From: a virus
IMG/VR virus record: IMGVR_UViG_3300035183_000564
Coordinates: 1 to 45,146 of that record
Strand: one strand, 5' to 3'
DNA: 45,146 nt
Shown here: piece by piece, positions 1 through 8,418 of the stretch
How positions within the stretch are numbered: position 1 is the stretch's first letter
Layout of the letters: each line of letters starts with the position of its first letter
Made by a program: the position numbers and the translations under genes
Notes under the pieces: model-generated
Told to the model about the DNA's origin: nothing
Database searches by the model: none
What the model saw: the letters and a program-made list of their open reading frames with translations, nothing else

Positions 1-13
1 GAGTACAAGATCG

Positions 14-256
14 ATGTCGAACGAGACTGAGGACGGGCTGTGCGCGTGCTGCGGCTTGCTTCTGGATGTTCGTGGCGCCTGCACGGTCTGTGATGCCGAT
101 GGCGTTGCGGTTGATCCGCCTCATGAGTGTGACCGCAGGGGTAAGACGGTCGGGTCTGCCGAGCCAATCGTCGTCGAACAGGCGCTGCGGCGCATCGTTG
201 AGGCGGCCCAGCGGCGCGGCGCCTATGACAGCTACGCGCCAGTGAGGACGCGGTAA
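14..256 (+). CDS. small Cys-rich protein, zinc-ribbon-like
   Basis: Eighty-residue protein of unknown function. The N-terminal part has two cysteine clusters, CACC near residue 10 and CTVC near residue 23, followed by a His-Glu-Cys, which suggests a small zinc-binding knuckle. The C-terminal half is Arg-rich and probably helical. Its stop overlaps the next start (TAATG), so the two are probably translated together. It opens a run of three Cys-rich miniproteins. No family was recognised; zinc binding is inferred from spacing only. Confidence 0.65.
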   Translation: MSNETEDGLCACCGLLLDVRGACTVCDADGVAVDPPHECDRRGKTVGSAEPIVVEQALRRIVEAAQRRGAYDSYAPVRTR

Positions 257-576
257 TGCGGCGTCCTGATGTTGGCACCGAGCATCTAAAGCTGCGAAGT
301 GACCTAGAGCAACTGGCCGTCGCGGTCCGTGAGCGTCTCGCGGACTGCCAAGTGCTCGGGCTGGATGCGGTGTCGCTCGGGCGGCTGGAAGAGGCGGCCA
401 ATGAGATATGCCGCGCCGCCTATGCCGTGGAGCACGGTCATTGGCCGTGCTGCATGGACCCGGGGCATGAAGGCGAGATGGATCGTCATTTGGCCGAGCA
501 TCACCGCCAGGGCTGGCATACGTTGGTCGGCGGCTTCTCTGAGTGTCCGCTCTGTGTTGAGCAGGAAACAAGCTGA
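256..576 (+). CDS. hypothetical protein with C-terminal Cys/His cluster
   Basis: A 106-residue protein of unknown role. A helical N-terminal half is followed by CC, several His residues and a final CPLC over roughly residues 65-101, a layout typical of small phage zinc-finger proteins. Start is the ATG overlapping the upstream stop. The +1 shadow frame from 329 is mostly open here, but only its part after 590 looks like protein. Confidence 0.65.
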   Translation: MRRPDVGTEHLKLRSDLEQLAVAVRERLADCQVLGLDAVSLGRLEEAANEICRAAYAVEHGHWPCCMDPGHEGEMDRHLAEHHRQGWHTLVGGFSECPLCVEQETS

Positions 577-589
577 TGAGTCTGAAGCG

Positions 590-835
590 ATGGCAGTGCC
601 TGTCCGCTGCCGAGTCTGTCATACGCTGGGTCAGACGGAAACGCCCGGCATCCCGTGGGAGTGCGAAGCGTGTCGTGCGGGTGATCAGCCCGACAGCGCG
701 CCGCCTCCCGGTTGGTGCGACATGGGAAGGCACGTGGCGTTCGCGGTCTACGGTCCAACGCGCTGGGGGATGCTCTGCGCCGAGCACCTCCGGCTTTCCT
801 GCCGTGTCGCCGTCTGGCCAAAAGGATGGCCATAA
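590..835 (+). CDS. small zinc-finger-like protein
   Basis: The ATG at 590 gives an 81-residue protein with CRVC, CEAC and a later WCD...LC..H arrangement, consistent with one or two zinc-binding units. The frame is open further upstream (to 329), but that part lies inside the preceding gene and has no protein-like composition. A strong hairpin follows directly after the stop. Function unknown. Confidence 0.6.
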   Translation: MAVPVRCRVCHTLGQTETPGIPWECEACRAGDQPDSAPPPGWCDMGRHVAFAVYGPTRWGMLCAEHLRLSCRVAVWPKGWP

Positions 836-839
836 AGAA

Positions 840-868
840 GCGCCCCGCCATTCCTGACGGGGCGCCTT
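840..868 (+). terminator. GC-rich hairpin after small-gene cluster
   Basis: Perfect 8-bp inverted repeat GCGCCCCG / CGGGGCGC with a 10-nt loop, starting 5 nt after the stop of the 590-835 gene. It is followed by CTT rather than a long T run, so intrinsic termination would be weak; an mRNA 3'-end stabiliser is equally possible. Confidence 0.5.
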
Positions 869-921
869 CCCGGCGGTGCTATCGACCGGGGGGTCACATA
901 GACAGTGTACCATAGTGCGTC

Positions 922-1161
922 ATGATTACAACGCGAGACAGGGCCATGCCACGACTGACACTGACGTTCGACTTACCGGATGAGCGGCATGAGGCGGCCA
1001 TTGCTGTGCGTGCCCCGGAGCTGATCAGGGTGCTCTATGAGATTGAGTCCCTGATCAATAGGGACAGGGATGACCATGATTACAATGACACGCAGTGTTG
1101 TGGGATCGTGGGTGTCATTCGTGATGAGATCGAGCAAGCGCTCGCATTTGACCAAGACTGA
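922..1161 (+). CDS. hypothetical acidic phage protein
   Basis: A 79-residue protein; from the internal ATG at 946 it would be 71 residues beginning MPRLTLTFDLP. That beta-strand-like opening followed by two helices rich in Asp and Glu resembles a common class of small phage proteins with no assigned function. Neither start has a strong ribosome binding site. It lies just upstream of the small membrane protein gene. Confidence 0.6.
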   Translation: MITTRDRAMPRLTLTFDLPDERHEAAIAVRAPELIRVLYEIESLINRDRDDHDYNDTQCCGIVGVIRDEIEQALAFDQD

Positions 1162-1173
1162 AAGGAGAGAGAG

Positions 1174-1455
1174 ATGGATGCGCCGACGACGGGCCAGCTT
1201 CTGACGGTGGCCGGCAACGCAGTCGTCACGTCACTTCTCTGCGAGGTGTTCTGGCGGGCGCTGAACCCCTCGCCCGAGGTCAAGGATCGGTTCGGTCCAC
1301 TCGTTGCGGCTGGCACGGGGATCGCGCTGGCGCTTGTCGCGCTCATCGCAACGACTGGCCTTGGTGTCCCGTATGCGTCCATTGTGGATGCCTTCCTCAT
1401 CGGTCTGACGGGTGGCCTGGCGGCCATCGGAGTGCACGACGTCAGCTCGCGGTGA
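1174..1455 (+). CDS. small membrane protein, possible holin
   Basis: Ninety-three residues with a clear AAAGGAGAGAGAG ribosome binding site. Hydrophobic segments lie near residues 9-26, 43-62 and 68-86, giving two or three membrane spans, and the protein ends with a short polar tail. Size and layout fit a phage holin, but no endolysin is next to it, so the lysis role is only a guess. Its stop overlaps the GTG start of the glycosyltransferase. Confidence 0.65.
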   Translation: MDAPTTGQLLTVAGNAVVTSLLCEVFWRALNPSPEVKDRFGPLVAAGTGIALALVALIATTGLGVPYASIVDAFLIGLTGGLAAIGVHDVSSR

Positions 1456-2609
1456 ACATCCTCATCATTGGTGATGCCGGTGCCCACACCGGCTTTGCGA
1501 CCGTCGTTCATGCGCTCGGGGAGCGGTGGGCGGAGCGCCATCAGGTAAGCGTTCTTGCCGTCAACTACCTGGGCGATCCCGTCAAGACGAAGATGGCCCT
1601 CTACCGTGCCAATCTGCGCGAGCCGATGGATATCTATGGCTACAGTCGGGTCGTAGAGTTGCTGGGGGCCATCATGCCCGATGTGGTCTTCATCCTGAAC
1701 GATCCGCCGCTCATTTGCCATCTCCTTCTGGATAACCCGTTCGACCCAGACAGGGTGCTTTGGACGGGCTACAAGGGGTACAAGCCACCGATCGTGGCCT
1801 ACATCCCGATTGATGGGGAAAACTACCCGCGTCTTTGGGATGTGTTGGTCGAGCGGACATTGCGGGTCGCGATGAGCGACTACGGCCAACGCCTTATGCC
1901 GGACGCAGCCCGCGTCTACCATGGCGTCGATACCGACGTCTTCAAGCCGGTCCCGAAACCGGATGCCAAGCGGGAGCTGGGCTTCCCATTGGACTCCTTC
2001 CTGATCGTCAGGGTGGATAAGAACTCCTATCGGAAGGATTACCCGGCGACCTGGAAGGCGCTACGCCCAATCCTGCGGCTCCATCCCGATGTGCTCGTGC
2101 ACTTCCACTGCCTACCCACGTCCCGTGATGGCTATGACCTGCGGGCCTTCATGTTCAACGATGAGGACATCCGAGATCGTGTCACCTTCTCGCCGCACCT
2201 GACGGGATACCACGGATGGAGCATCAACAAGCTGGCGCTTCTCTATTCAGCCGCCGACCTGTTCGTTTCTACATCCCACGGGGAAGGCTTCGGCCTCACC
2301 ATCGCGGAAGCACTCGCATGTGGCACGCCCGTCATCGCGCAAGACTACTCCGCCATTCCAGAGGTCGTCGGCCCGGGAGGCATCCTGATCCCGCCTGGCC
2401 CGCCGACGCCGGTCCCTCTAGGGCATGAACAGCGCCTGCCGGACGTAGAGAAGTTCACCTACTGGATCGAGCGCTTCTACAACTTCTCCGACGATCGGAG
2501 AAAGGAGCTGGGCCGGCTTGGCCGGGAACACGTGATGAAGTTTTCCTGGGATGAGGCGGCCACGCAGTTTGAGAGGTTATTCGAGGATGCCCTACAACAC
2601 ACCGGATGA
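1452..2609 (+). CDS. glycosyltransferase family 4 (GT-B fold)
   Basis: A 385-residue enzyme with the two Rossmann-like halves of GT-B glycosyltransferases. The N-terminus MNILIIGDAGAHTGFA supplies the first beta-strand and glycine loop. Near residues 277-295, GEGFGLTIAEALACGTPVI is the E-x7-E nucleotide-sugar binding signature of GT4 retaining enzymes. The GTG start overlaps the preceding stop (GTGA). Phage GT4 enzymes transfer sugars to modified DNA bases, virion proteins or host surface glycans; the position just before the capsid genes fits virion or DNA glycosylation, but the acceptor cannot be read from sequence. Confidence 0.88.
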   Translation: MNILIIGDAGAHTGFATVVHALGERWAERHQVSVLAVNYLGDPVKTKMALYRANLREPMDIYGYSRVVELLGAIMPDVVFILNDPPLICHLLLDNPFDPDRVLWTGYKGYKPPIVAYIPIDGENYPRLWDVLVERTLRVAMSDYGQRLMPDAARVYHGVDTDVFKPVPKPDAKRELGFPLDSFLIVRVDKNSYRKDYPATWKALRPILRLHPDVLVHFHCLPTSRDGYDLRAFMFNDEDIRDRVTFSPHLTGYHGWSINKLALLYSAADLFVSTSHGEGFGLTIAEALACGTPVIAQDYSAIPEVVGPGGILIPPGPPTPVPLGHEQRLPDVEKFTYWIERFYNFSDDRRKELGRLGREHVMKFSWDEAATQFERLFEDALQHTG

Positions 2610-4074
2610 ACTGCCGGATGCTGTACGCGAACGCTATTCGGCCCGCTGCCAGCGGGCCTTTTTGATGGCCTGGAACGCAACCTATGAACGGACTGGCGAT
2701 GAGGCGACCGCTTTTCGGATCGCTCACACCGCCGCGAAACGATGTCAAGGAGGGACGATGGAAAAGATGACGCGGTTCCCTGGCGAGTTCCGCTTCGTCA
2801 CGAAGGCGCTCGCCGTCGATGAGATCACCGCCGAAACCACGACGCAGCCCCTGCGGTTCCGGACCGTCGCCAGTTCGACGATCCGCGATACGCATGGGGA
2901 TGAGATGACGCTGGCCGCTCTCGAAGACATGCGCAAGGCATTCGAGCGCGGCGTCGTCATCTTCATGAACCACAAGTACGACGTGCCCGACAACGTGTTC
3001 GGGCAATCGGATCGGGCCGAAATCCGAGAGACGGGCGAGCTGGATGCGAACGGGAACAAGATTTACGACCTGTACATCGAGGGGTTTGTCGATACGTCGA
3101 ACCCTCGCGCGCTTCAGCTGGCAAAGTCCATCGCCAATGGCATCCGACTCGGGACGTCCATTGGCGCATTCGTGAAAAAGGCTCGCAAAAACCCGAAGGG
3201 TCGGTATATTATCGAGCAAGTTGACCTAAAGGAGGGGTCGATCGTGGGCATTCCAGTCAACCAGCGGAGTTGGGTTCAGAAGGCCGTCGCCGCCCTCGAC
3301 GACGAAGATGCAGAGGCGACCATCGTGGACATTCTCCCTGATGAGGAAGCCGAGCAGACGAAGGGCGAGACGGCTGTTGTAGAACCCGAAACCACCGAGA
3401 CAGCTGCCGAACCCGAAGAGGTGAAGGGCGAGCTGTCGTACAAGGAACGGGAGAAGCTGCCAGACTCGGCCTTCGCCTGCCCGGAGAAGCGGCTCTACCC
3501 GATCCACGATGAGGCGCATGTCCGCAACGCGCTGGCCCGGATCGCCAATCCGAAGAACGATCAGTGCGGGCGCGACAAGATCATTGCGGCCGCCAAGCGA
3601 TACGGCATCGGCGAGTACGCCGAGAAGAAGTCGATTACCGACGAAGAGCTTCTGCGGTGGGCACAGGAACACCTGTGTGAGGACTGCGGATGCGATCGGG
3701 GTGCACCCAGTGACGGATGCACCTGCAACTGCCATGAGACGAAGCAAAGCGTCGATCCGCCAGCCGAGGAACCGGCGACGACGGAGACCGACGGCGGAGA
3801 CGTGGCTCGCCTTGCTGGCCACATCCGCATTCTCGTCAAGGCCATCATGGAGCGCGATGAGCGGATCGAGCAGCTTGAAACCCGCCTCGCGGCCCTGGAG
3901 GCCGAACGCGACCGTGTCCGTGCCGAAGCCGAGACGGTGAAGGCCATCATCACGAAGGTCGCGTCAATGCCGCTTCGCCCGAAGGCAGTGGGCCATCTGG
4001 CCGAAGCACAGACTCGACTTGCCTCGTTTGCGCCCGAAGTGGCCGAGGCGATCATCAAGCTCACGGAGGACTAA
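2587..4074 (+). CDS. prohead maturation protease fused to ChaB-like and scaffold-like domains
   Basis: A 495-residue protein from the ATG at 2587, which overlaps the glycosyltransferase end by 23 nt. Residues 1-54 (MPYNTPDELPDAVRERY...) match ChaB-type domains. About 58-240 is an HK97-type prohead serine protease, with the catalytic-type His in FMNHKYD near 129, Ser in LGTSIGAF near 190, and the family's E-S-I-V-x-I-P-x-N strand. Near 285-345 a KLPDSAF...HDEAHVRNALAR segment matches the phage DUF6582 domain. A Cys-rich patch (CEDCGCD...CTCNCH) and a long C-terminal coiled coil follow, probably serving as the scaffold cleaved off during capsid maturation. It directly precedes the major capsid gene. 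Confidence 0.88.
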   Translation: MPYNTPDELPDAVRERYSARCQRAFLMAWNATYERTGDEATAFRIAHTAAKRCQGGTMEKMTRFPGEFRFVTKALAVDEITAETTTQPLRFRTVASSTIRDTHGDEMTLAALEDMRKAFERGVVIFMNHKYDVPDNVFGQSDRAEIRETGELDANGNKIYDLYIEGFVDTSNPRALQLAKSIANGIRLGTSIGAFVKKARKNPKGRYIIEQVDLKEGSIVGIPVNQRSWVQKAVAALDDEDAEATIVDILPDEEAEQTKGETAVVEPETTETAAEPEEVKGELSYKEREKLPDSAFACPEKRLYPIHDEAHVRNALARIANPKNDQCGRDKIIAAAKRYGIGEYAEKKSITDEELLRWAQEHLCEDCGCDRGAPSDGCTCNCHETKQSVDPPAEEPATTETDGGDVARLAGHIRILVKAIMERDERIEQLETRLAALEAERDRVRAEAETVKAIITKVASMPLRPKAVGHLAEAQTRLASFAPEVAEAIIKLTED

Positions 4075-4076
4075 CA

Positions 4077-5384
4077 ATGTCTGACCTTCAGAAGCTTCTG
4101 GAGGTGCTCGACGAACTCGGGCCGACCCTCCAGAAGGCGGGAGAGCAGCCGCCGGCCGAGACGAAGCTCGCTTCGGTGGACGGCATCACGAAGCCCGAGC
4201 AGAAGGACGTGGTTCCGTCGCTCGGCTTCCTCTCGCTGTCCGATCAGCTCTATGTCCGGAAGCGGCTCATGCAGCTGTCTACCCCGGACCTGGAGCGCCT
4301 GTTCACTCATCAGCTCATCGCCGGGATCGGCAATGGTGTCCCGGTGGAGAAGGCAATCAATCCGTCGTACTTCCAGTCCGCTGTTGAGCGGAGCGAGCTC
4401 CTTACCAAGGAGCTCGATACGGCGGGTGGCGCTGCCCTCATCCGCCAGGACCTTGACCCGATCCTGCAGGTCCTCTTCATCCGGGCGTTCCCGGCCTGGG
4501 AGCGCATCCCGAAGGTCCCGGCCAATGGTGCCGTTCATGCCTGGAACCAGATCACGGACCCGGGCACGTCGGCGTTCATGGCCGAGCTGGGCACGGTGAC
4601 GGATGACAAGGGGACGTACGTCCGCAAGACCACGAACATCGCCGTCCTGGCGACTCGGCGCGGCGTGACCTTCAAGGAGCAGCTCGCGGTGCCGGCAGGC
4701 GGCATGAACTGGGATGCGGCTCGGCTCGAAATCCAGAACGGCCTCACCGCGATGGCCGCCAAGCTCCAGAAGACGATCTTCCAGGGGCAGGCGGACGACT
4801 CCGGCGGCACGGCATCGAACGAGCTTGGTGCCTACGATGCCAACGGCTTCACCGGCCTTCGTGCTCACCTGAACACGGTCCGGGCGGTGAACTTCTCGCC
4901 GTACCTCACCACGAACCCCGACAACTTCGTCAAGGCGTTCAACGACGCCATCGTCCAAATCACCGATACCGTCGGTGTCCCGCCGACGGTCATCTATGCT
5001 CGGGCGGGCGAAGCGTCGCAGTTCATGAACCAGCAGCTGGCCATCCAGCGGACCGTGGATCGCACGGAGTTCGTCCCCGGCGTTCGCGTTCCGGCGGTGG
5101 CCACTGCCGTCGGCGAGCTCCCCATCGTCCCGGTTCCGGGTCCGTCGATCGGGACGTACACGGCCGCGACCTTCAGCAACAAGACGGTCGCCGACCTGTA
5201 CATCCTGAACGAGCCGACGGTCGTCGTGCCGTACCTTGGCGGGCCGAACCCGCAGGTCCTCGAAATCCCGCCCGGCGTCTCGGGCCAGCTCACCCGCCTG
5301 TGGATTCTCTGGTTCATGGGCGGCCTGGCTGTCCTGAACCTGCCGGCGAACAACAAGCTCCGCGCAAACCTCGCCACGACCTAG
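4077..5384 (+). CDS. major capsid protein, HK97 fold
   Basis: A 435-residue protein beginning 2 nt after the protease gene, the standard order in HK97-type phages. The N-terminal region to about residue 50 is helical and acidic, like a delta domain removed by the protease. The rest has the alternating beta and helical pattern of HK97 capsid subunits, with an E-loop-like stretch near 160-200 (KGTYVRKTTNIAVLATRRG) and a C-terminal A-domain. A strong terminator follows, as expected for the most abundant virion protein. No Lys/Asn crosslink site can be assigned by eye. Confidence 0.88.
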   Translation: MSDLQKLLEVLDELGPTLQKAGEQPPAETKLASVDGITKPEQKDVVPSLGFLSLSDQLYVRKRLMQLSTPDLERLFTHQLIAGIGNGVPVEKAINPSYFQSAVERSELLTKELDTAGGAALIRQDLDPILQVLFIRAFPAWERIPKVPANGAVHAWNQITDPGTSAFMAELGTVTDDKGTYVRKTTNIAVLATRRGVTFKEQLAVPAGGMNWDAARLEIQNGLTAMAAKLQKTIFQGQADDSGGTASNELGAYDANGFTGLRAHLNTVRAVNFSPYLTTNPDNFVKAFNDAIVQITDTVGVPPTVIYARAGEASQFMNQQLAIQRTVDRTEFVPGVRVPAVATAVGELPIVPVPGPSIGTYTAATFSNKTVADLYILNEPTVVVPYLGGPNPQVLEIPPGVSGQLTRLWILWFMGGLAVLNLPANNKLRANLATT

Positions 5385-5395
5385 TAGAATGGGGG

Positions 5396-5480
5396 CCGGT
5401 GTCCTAGGTGGCACCGGAACCTCCTCGCGCGTTGGGGGAGGGGCGTGACCTAGCCTCCCACGTCCCTCCCCCAAACTTTT
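5396..5480 (+). terminator. intrinsic terminator after capsid gene
   Basis: Two hairpins lie between the capsid and connector genes. The first pairs CCGGTG (5396-5401) with CACCGG (5412-5417). The second pairs TTGGGGGAGGG (5432-5442) with CCCTCCCCCAA (5464-5474), an 11-bp stem ending in ACTTTT, the usual form of a rho-independent terminator. It would let capsid mRNA accumulate above the neck and tail genes. Confidence 0.8.
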
Positions 5481-5491
5481 GAGGTGGGCCG

Positions 5492-6361
5492 ATGTACTGC
5501 ACGCCGAACCGGTACCGCATCGGTAACTACGGGATCGACGTGAGCGCCATGACCGATCTCGATCTCGCGTCGCATCTGACGCGAGCATCGACGATCGTGG
5601 ACTCATGGTGCAACGTGCCAACCATTCCCACGAAGACGGACTTCCGGGGCGGAACCGTGACGGCCGAGCAGAACATCTGGCGGCCAGCCGAACGCCTGAT
5701 GCATGAAGTCGGAACCCGTCGGGTCTATCTGTCCCGGCGTCCTATCCGGCAAGTCCTCGCCTTCTCCATTGTCTTCACCGCGTCCTATCGGATCGATCTT
5801 GACCCATCGAACCTGTACGTGAACAGCCATGCTGGGTTCATCGAGGTCGTTGCATCGCAGCCGACGATCATCGGCTTCCCACCGCTTGGCTACTGGATGG
5901 GTCTTGCCGAGCCGATCACGGAGACGACGTACACCTACGGCTGGCGCTATGCCGTCGTTGACGAAGTCTGCTATGCCGCAACTTCGACGACGTACTACGC
6001 TAGCCAGGGGATGTGGGATAAGAGCATGCCCGTCACCGTCAAGGTGAACGGTTCTCCTACGTCCGCCACCATCAACTACGAGGACGGGTCGGTCACGTTC
6101 TCGGCGGCGCCGTCAGGGACGGTTACGGTGAGCTACACCGCCACCCTGCCCCAGGCCATCGCCGAGGCGACCGCCATCATCGCTACCCATTCCATCGCCG
6201 CGTCGCGCAACGCTGCCCGCGGCCTGCTTGGTCTGACGTCGCTTCGGGTGGCCGAGGTGACGTTTGACATGCTCCGGCCAACGGACATGGTGACGCGGAA
6301 CGGCATCTCCATCCCGGTCGAAGCGGCAAACCTGCTCGGCCCCTACGTCTACGGATCATGA
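5492..6361 (+). CDS. head-tail connector (adaptor) protein with beta insert
   Basis: A 289-residue protein placed directly after the capsid, where gp6/gp15-type adaptors lie. The N-terminal helices (residues 15-45, DLASHLTRASTIVDSWC) and the C-terminal helices with ATAIIATHSIAASRNA fit the adaptor bundle. Between them, about 165-215, is an Ig-like beta segment (VTVKVNGSPTSATINYEDG...VTVSY) similar to those at the ends of the two distal-tail proteins. The start has a GAGGTGGG site upstream. The assignment rests on position, size and helical ends. Confidence 0.75.
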   Translation: MYCTPNRYRIGNYGIDVSAMTDLDLASHLTRASTIVDSWCNVPTIPTKTDFRGGTVTAEQNIWRPAERLMHEVGTRRVYLSRRPIRQVLAFSIVFTASYRIDLDPSNLYVNSHAGFIEVVASQPTIIGFPPLGYWMGLAEPITETTYTYGWRYAVVDEVCYAATSTTYYASQGMWDKSMPVTVKVNGSPTSATINYEDGSVTFSAAPSGTVTVSYTATLPQAIAEATAIIATHSIAASRNAARGLLGLTSLRVAEVTFDMLRPTDMVTRNGISIPVEAANLLGPYVYGS

Positions 6362-6714
6362 TCTTCACGGTTGCTGAACGTGCCGCGCTAGAAGAAGCGC
6401 TCGGGGTCTTTCTGACCCAGACGGCGAACATCATGCGCCGCCATGTCAGCCAAAGCGACGACGGTCAGGTTGAGTCGTGGGTTCTTGTTGCCACAACGCC
6501 GTGTTTCGTTACCACGACACCAACGCCTGTCATCGTTGCCGATCAGCGGGTGGCGATGACGGTGAACTCGATCATGATCTATCTGCCAACGGTGACGCCA
6601 GTTGAGCCAGGCGATTGGATCAACATCGAGGATCGCACCTACGTCGTCGAAGACGTGACGACCGAGGCCACGCACAACCTTCTCCTTCGCATCACGGCGA
6701 GGGTCCGTGGATGA
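6358..6714 (+). CDS. head closure (head-tail joining) protein
   Basis: A 118-residue, beta-rich protein in the usual second neck position. After an N-terminal helix, strands such as VTPVEPGDWINIEDRTYVVE form the small barrel of SPP1 gp16-like stopper proteins (V-x-x-GD-W/x-I...Y-x-V/I). It overlaps its neighbours by 4 nt on both sides (ATGA), so the neck genes are translationally coupled. Confidence 0.75.
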   Translation: MIFTVAERAALEEALGVFLTQTANIMRRHVSQSDDGQVESWVLVATTPCFVTTTPTPVIVADQRVAMTVNSIMIYLPTVTPVEPGDWINIEDRTYVVEDVTTEATHNLLLRITARVRG

Positions 6715-7457
6715 GCGGGTTTTGGTTCGCGCCTGATCGCATCCTTGACCGTGCGCGGCGTGCGGCCGTTGAAGGGCTGGATCAGTCGGCCAAGGCTATC
6801 GCCATTGACGCCAAGCGTCGGGCGCCCATCCGGAAGGTATTCAAGCGCTCCGTTCGGCGATTTCGGCCTCTGACCGAGGAAGAGCGAGCTTTCGCCATCG
6901 CTCGCGCGCGCCACTACTACACCTACATCAATCCGAACCCCAAGAAACTTCAGCGCGCCGTTGCGCATCTCATGACGTCGGCGCGAGTTGAACTGCGGGT
7001 TCCCGGAGACCCCAATGCGCTGGTACGAAGCCGCTCCAAGCGTGTGATCGGCTATCACGTGCCGCCCTCGCGTAAGTACCTTGAAGGCTTTCGGGGTAAG
7101 CATGGTGGCTGGATGACGCTCCATGGTTATGACCCGGGAGAAGCGATCCGCGAGGAAATGACGCCTCGCGCCCTAGCTGATGTCCGGCGAGGCGTAGGAG
7201 TGCACTTTGTGCAGCTCAAGCGAAGCGTCAGGGTGCAAATGGGTGGCGCCCTAAAGGCGTCTATCCATGCTACGGCAGTCCGCACCGAGGGATCGAAGGA
7301 AACGGCAATGGTGGCGGCGTCAATCTACTATGCCAAGTTCGTCGAGTTCCCGACCATCAGGACAGCTGCACAGCCGTTTCTGCGGCCGGCCATGTTCGTG
7401 TATCGGGAACGACTCGCAAAGGTAGTTGCTGAGGCGTGGCGTAGAGGGATGACATGA
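6711..7457 (+). CDS. HK97 gp10-like neck/tail-completion protein
   Basis: From the ATG at 6711 (overlapping the previous stop) this is 248 residues, longer than the usual 110-150 of this family. The ends carry the family marks: SAKAIAIDAKRRAPI near residue 26 and YYAKFVEFPTIRTAAQPFLRPAM near 205-228. The middle, about 60-170, is an Arg/Lys-rich insertion. The family acts where the tail joins the head. Gene order (closure, gp10-like, tail terminator, tube) supports the call. Confidence 0.8.
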   Translation: MSGFWFAPDRILDRARRAAVEGLDQSAKAIAIDAKRRAPIRKVFKRSVRRFRPLTEEERAFAIARARHYYTYINPNPKKLQRAVAHLMTSARVELRVPGDPNALVRSRSKRVIGYHVPPSRKYLEGFRGKHGGWMTLHGYDPGEAIREEMTPRALADVRRGVGVHFVQLKRSVRVQMGGALKASIHATAVRTEGSKETAMVAASIYYAKFVEFPTIRTAAQPFLRPAMFVYRERLAKVVAEAWRRGMT

Positions 7458-7915
7458 TCACCGCGGTCTGGCCTCCCATTCGTCGCGCCATCATTCGAGC
7501 ACTGCGCGCCAATCTTGACCTCGTTGCTGTACTTCCAGGTGATTGGTCAGAAGGAGTCGCTCCGCAGGGGACGACGATGCCATACGGCACGATCAGTCTC
7601 GTACCAGCGCCCATCCTCTACGATTGGACGGGCCGAGTGCATGAGCTATTCGTTGACGTCGTCATCTTCGCGGAGTCGCAGGGAGATGCAGCCCGCATCG
7701 ACCAGCTCGTGCTAGCCACGCTGCAGGATGCCAAGCTGCACGTGCCCGAGCTTACCGTCCTCACGGTGCGCCGCACGGGCGACTTCGCCCTTGTGGATGT
7801 CAACCCGGAGGGCAAGCGCATCTTCGAGTCTGGCGGAACATACCTCGTTCGGGTCGCGCAGTCGGATCAGATTGCGTCCGCAACGAGTCTGCCAGTCATC
7901 ATGAGCATCAGTTAG
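7454..7915 (+). CDS. tail terminator (tail completion) protein
   Basis: A 153-residue protein of the gpU/DUF3168-like type that caps the tail tube. It begins with two helices (PPIRRAIIRALRANLDLVAVL) and continues with strands such as HELFVDVVIFAES and a helix IDQLVLATLQDA, the family's order. It overlaps the gp10-like gene by 4 nt and lies just before the tube gene. Confidence 0.75.
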   Translation: MITAVWPPIRRAIIRALRANLDLVAVLPGDWSEGVAPQGTTMPYGTISLVPAPILYDWTGRVHELFVDVVIFAESQGDAARIDQLVLATLQDAKLHVPELTVLTVRRTGDFALVDVNPEGKRIFESGGTYLVRVAQSDQIASATSLPVIMSIS

Positions 7916-7929
7916 GAAGGAGATAACCG

Positions 7930-8361
7930 ATGGCCTACAACGACACGCGGATCAGCGGCGTCAACGGCGCAATCTACCTTGGCGGCCTCAAGGGCTCTGG
8001 CGGGACGAAGGTCACTGCCAAGACGCGGTGGACGCTCTCGCAGTCCCGTGACTACTTCGATGCCTCTGCCTTCGGCGACAGCAACCGCCGCTGGCTGGCC
8101 GGTCTCCGGGACACCCAGGGCACCTATGAAGGCATCCTGGATGTGTCGGGCGACAAGCTGTTCGATGCGGCCGCCCTTGGCGCTCAGTTCATCGCTCTTT
8201 ACGCAGATGACAACAGTGGCGCCTCCAGCCAGGGTCTCTACCTCATTGCCCATGGCTCGGGCTTCCTCGATGCCCAGGTGGACTGCAGCCTGAACGACGT
8301 CGTCAAGATCACGGGTCAGTTCCGCGCCAGCGCGAACTGGACCTTCTTCACCGGTAGCTAA
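7930..8361 (+). CDS. major tail tube protein
   Basis: A 143-residue protein with a strong AGGAAGGAGATAACC ribosome binding site. It is beta-rich, with the pattern of a small tube protein (WTLSQSRDYFDASAFGDSNR, then GTYEGILDVSG, then a C-terminal ITGQFRASANWTFF strand pair). It lies between the tail terminator and the assembly chaperone and is followed by its own hairpin terminator, as expected for a highly expressed structural gene. Confidence 0.82.
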   Translation: MAYNDTRISGVNGAIYLGGLKGSGGTKVTAKTRWTLSQSRDYFDASAFGDSNRRWLAGLRDTQGTYEGILDVSGDKLFDAAALGAQFIALYADDNSGASSQGLYLIAHGSGFLDAQVDCSLNDVVKITGQFRASANWTFFTGS

Positions 8362-8371
8362 ACGGTGAGTA

Positions 8372-8404
8372 GCCCCCGGGGGTAGCACGTCTACCCCCGG
8401 GGGC
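8372..8404 (+). terminator. 14-bp perfect hairpin after tube gene
   Basis: GCCCCCGGGGGTAG (8372-8385) pairs perfectly with CTACCCCCGGGGGC (8391-8404) across a 5-nt loop. It starts 11 nt after the tube gene stop. The downstream sequence GTTACT is only weakly T-rich, so it may be a partial terminator or an mRNA 3'-end barrier. Confidence 0.7.
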
Positions 8405-8418
8405 GTTACTATGTCGTC

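Noticed and set aside
908-913. TACCAT as a -10 box for the 922 gene
   Set aside because: No -35 lies at 16-18 bp and only a partial match to TATAAT is present; the spacing to the ATG may be chance.
1174-1455. Definite holin
   Set aside because: Membrane layout fits, but no endolysin or lysis neighbours are visible, so only a possible holin is stated.
1080-1922. Minus-strand open frame opposite the membrane protein and glycosyltransferase
   Set aside because: The plus-strand genes carry recognisable motifs and coupling; this frame has no ribosome binding site or domain.
4071-5621. Long minus-strand open frame (516 residues) opposite the capsid gene
   Set aside because: It is Arg/Asp-rich without protein-like patterning and is the complement of a clear HK97-type capsid gene; it is a GC-driven shadow.
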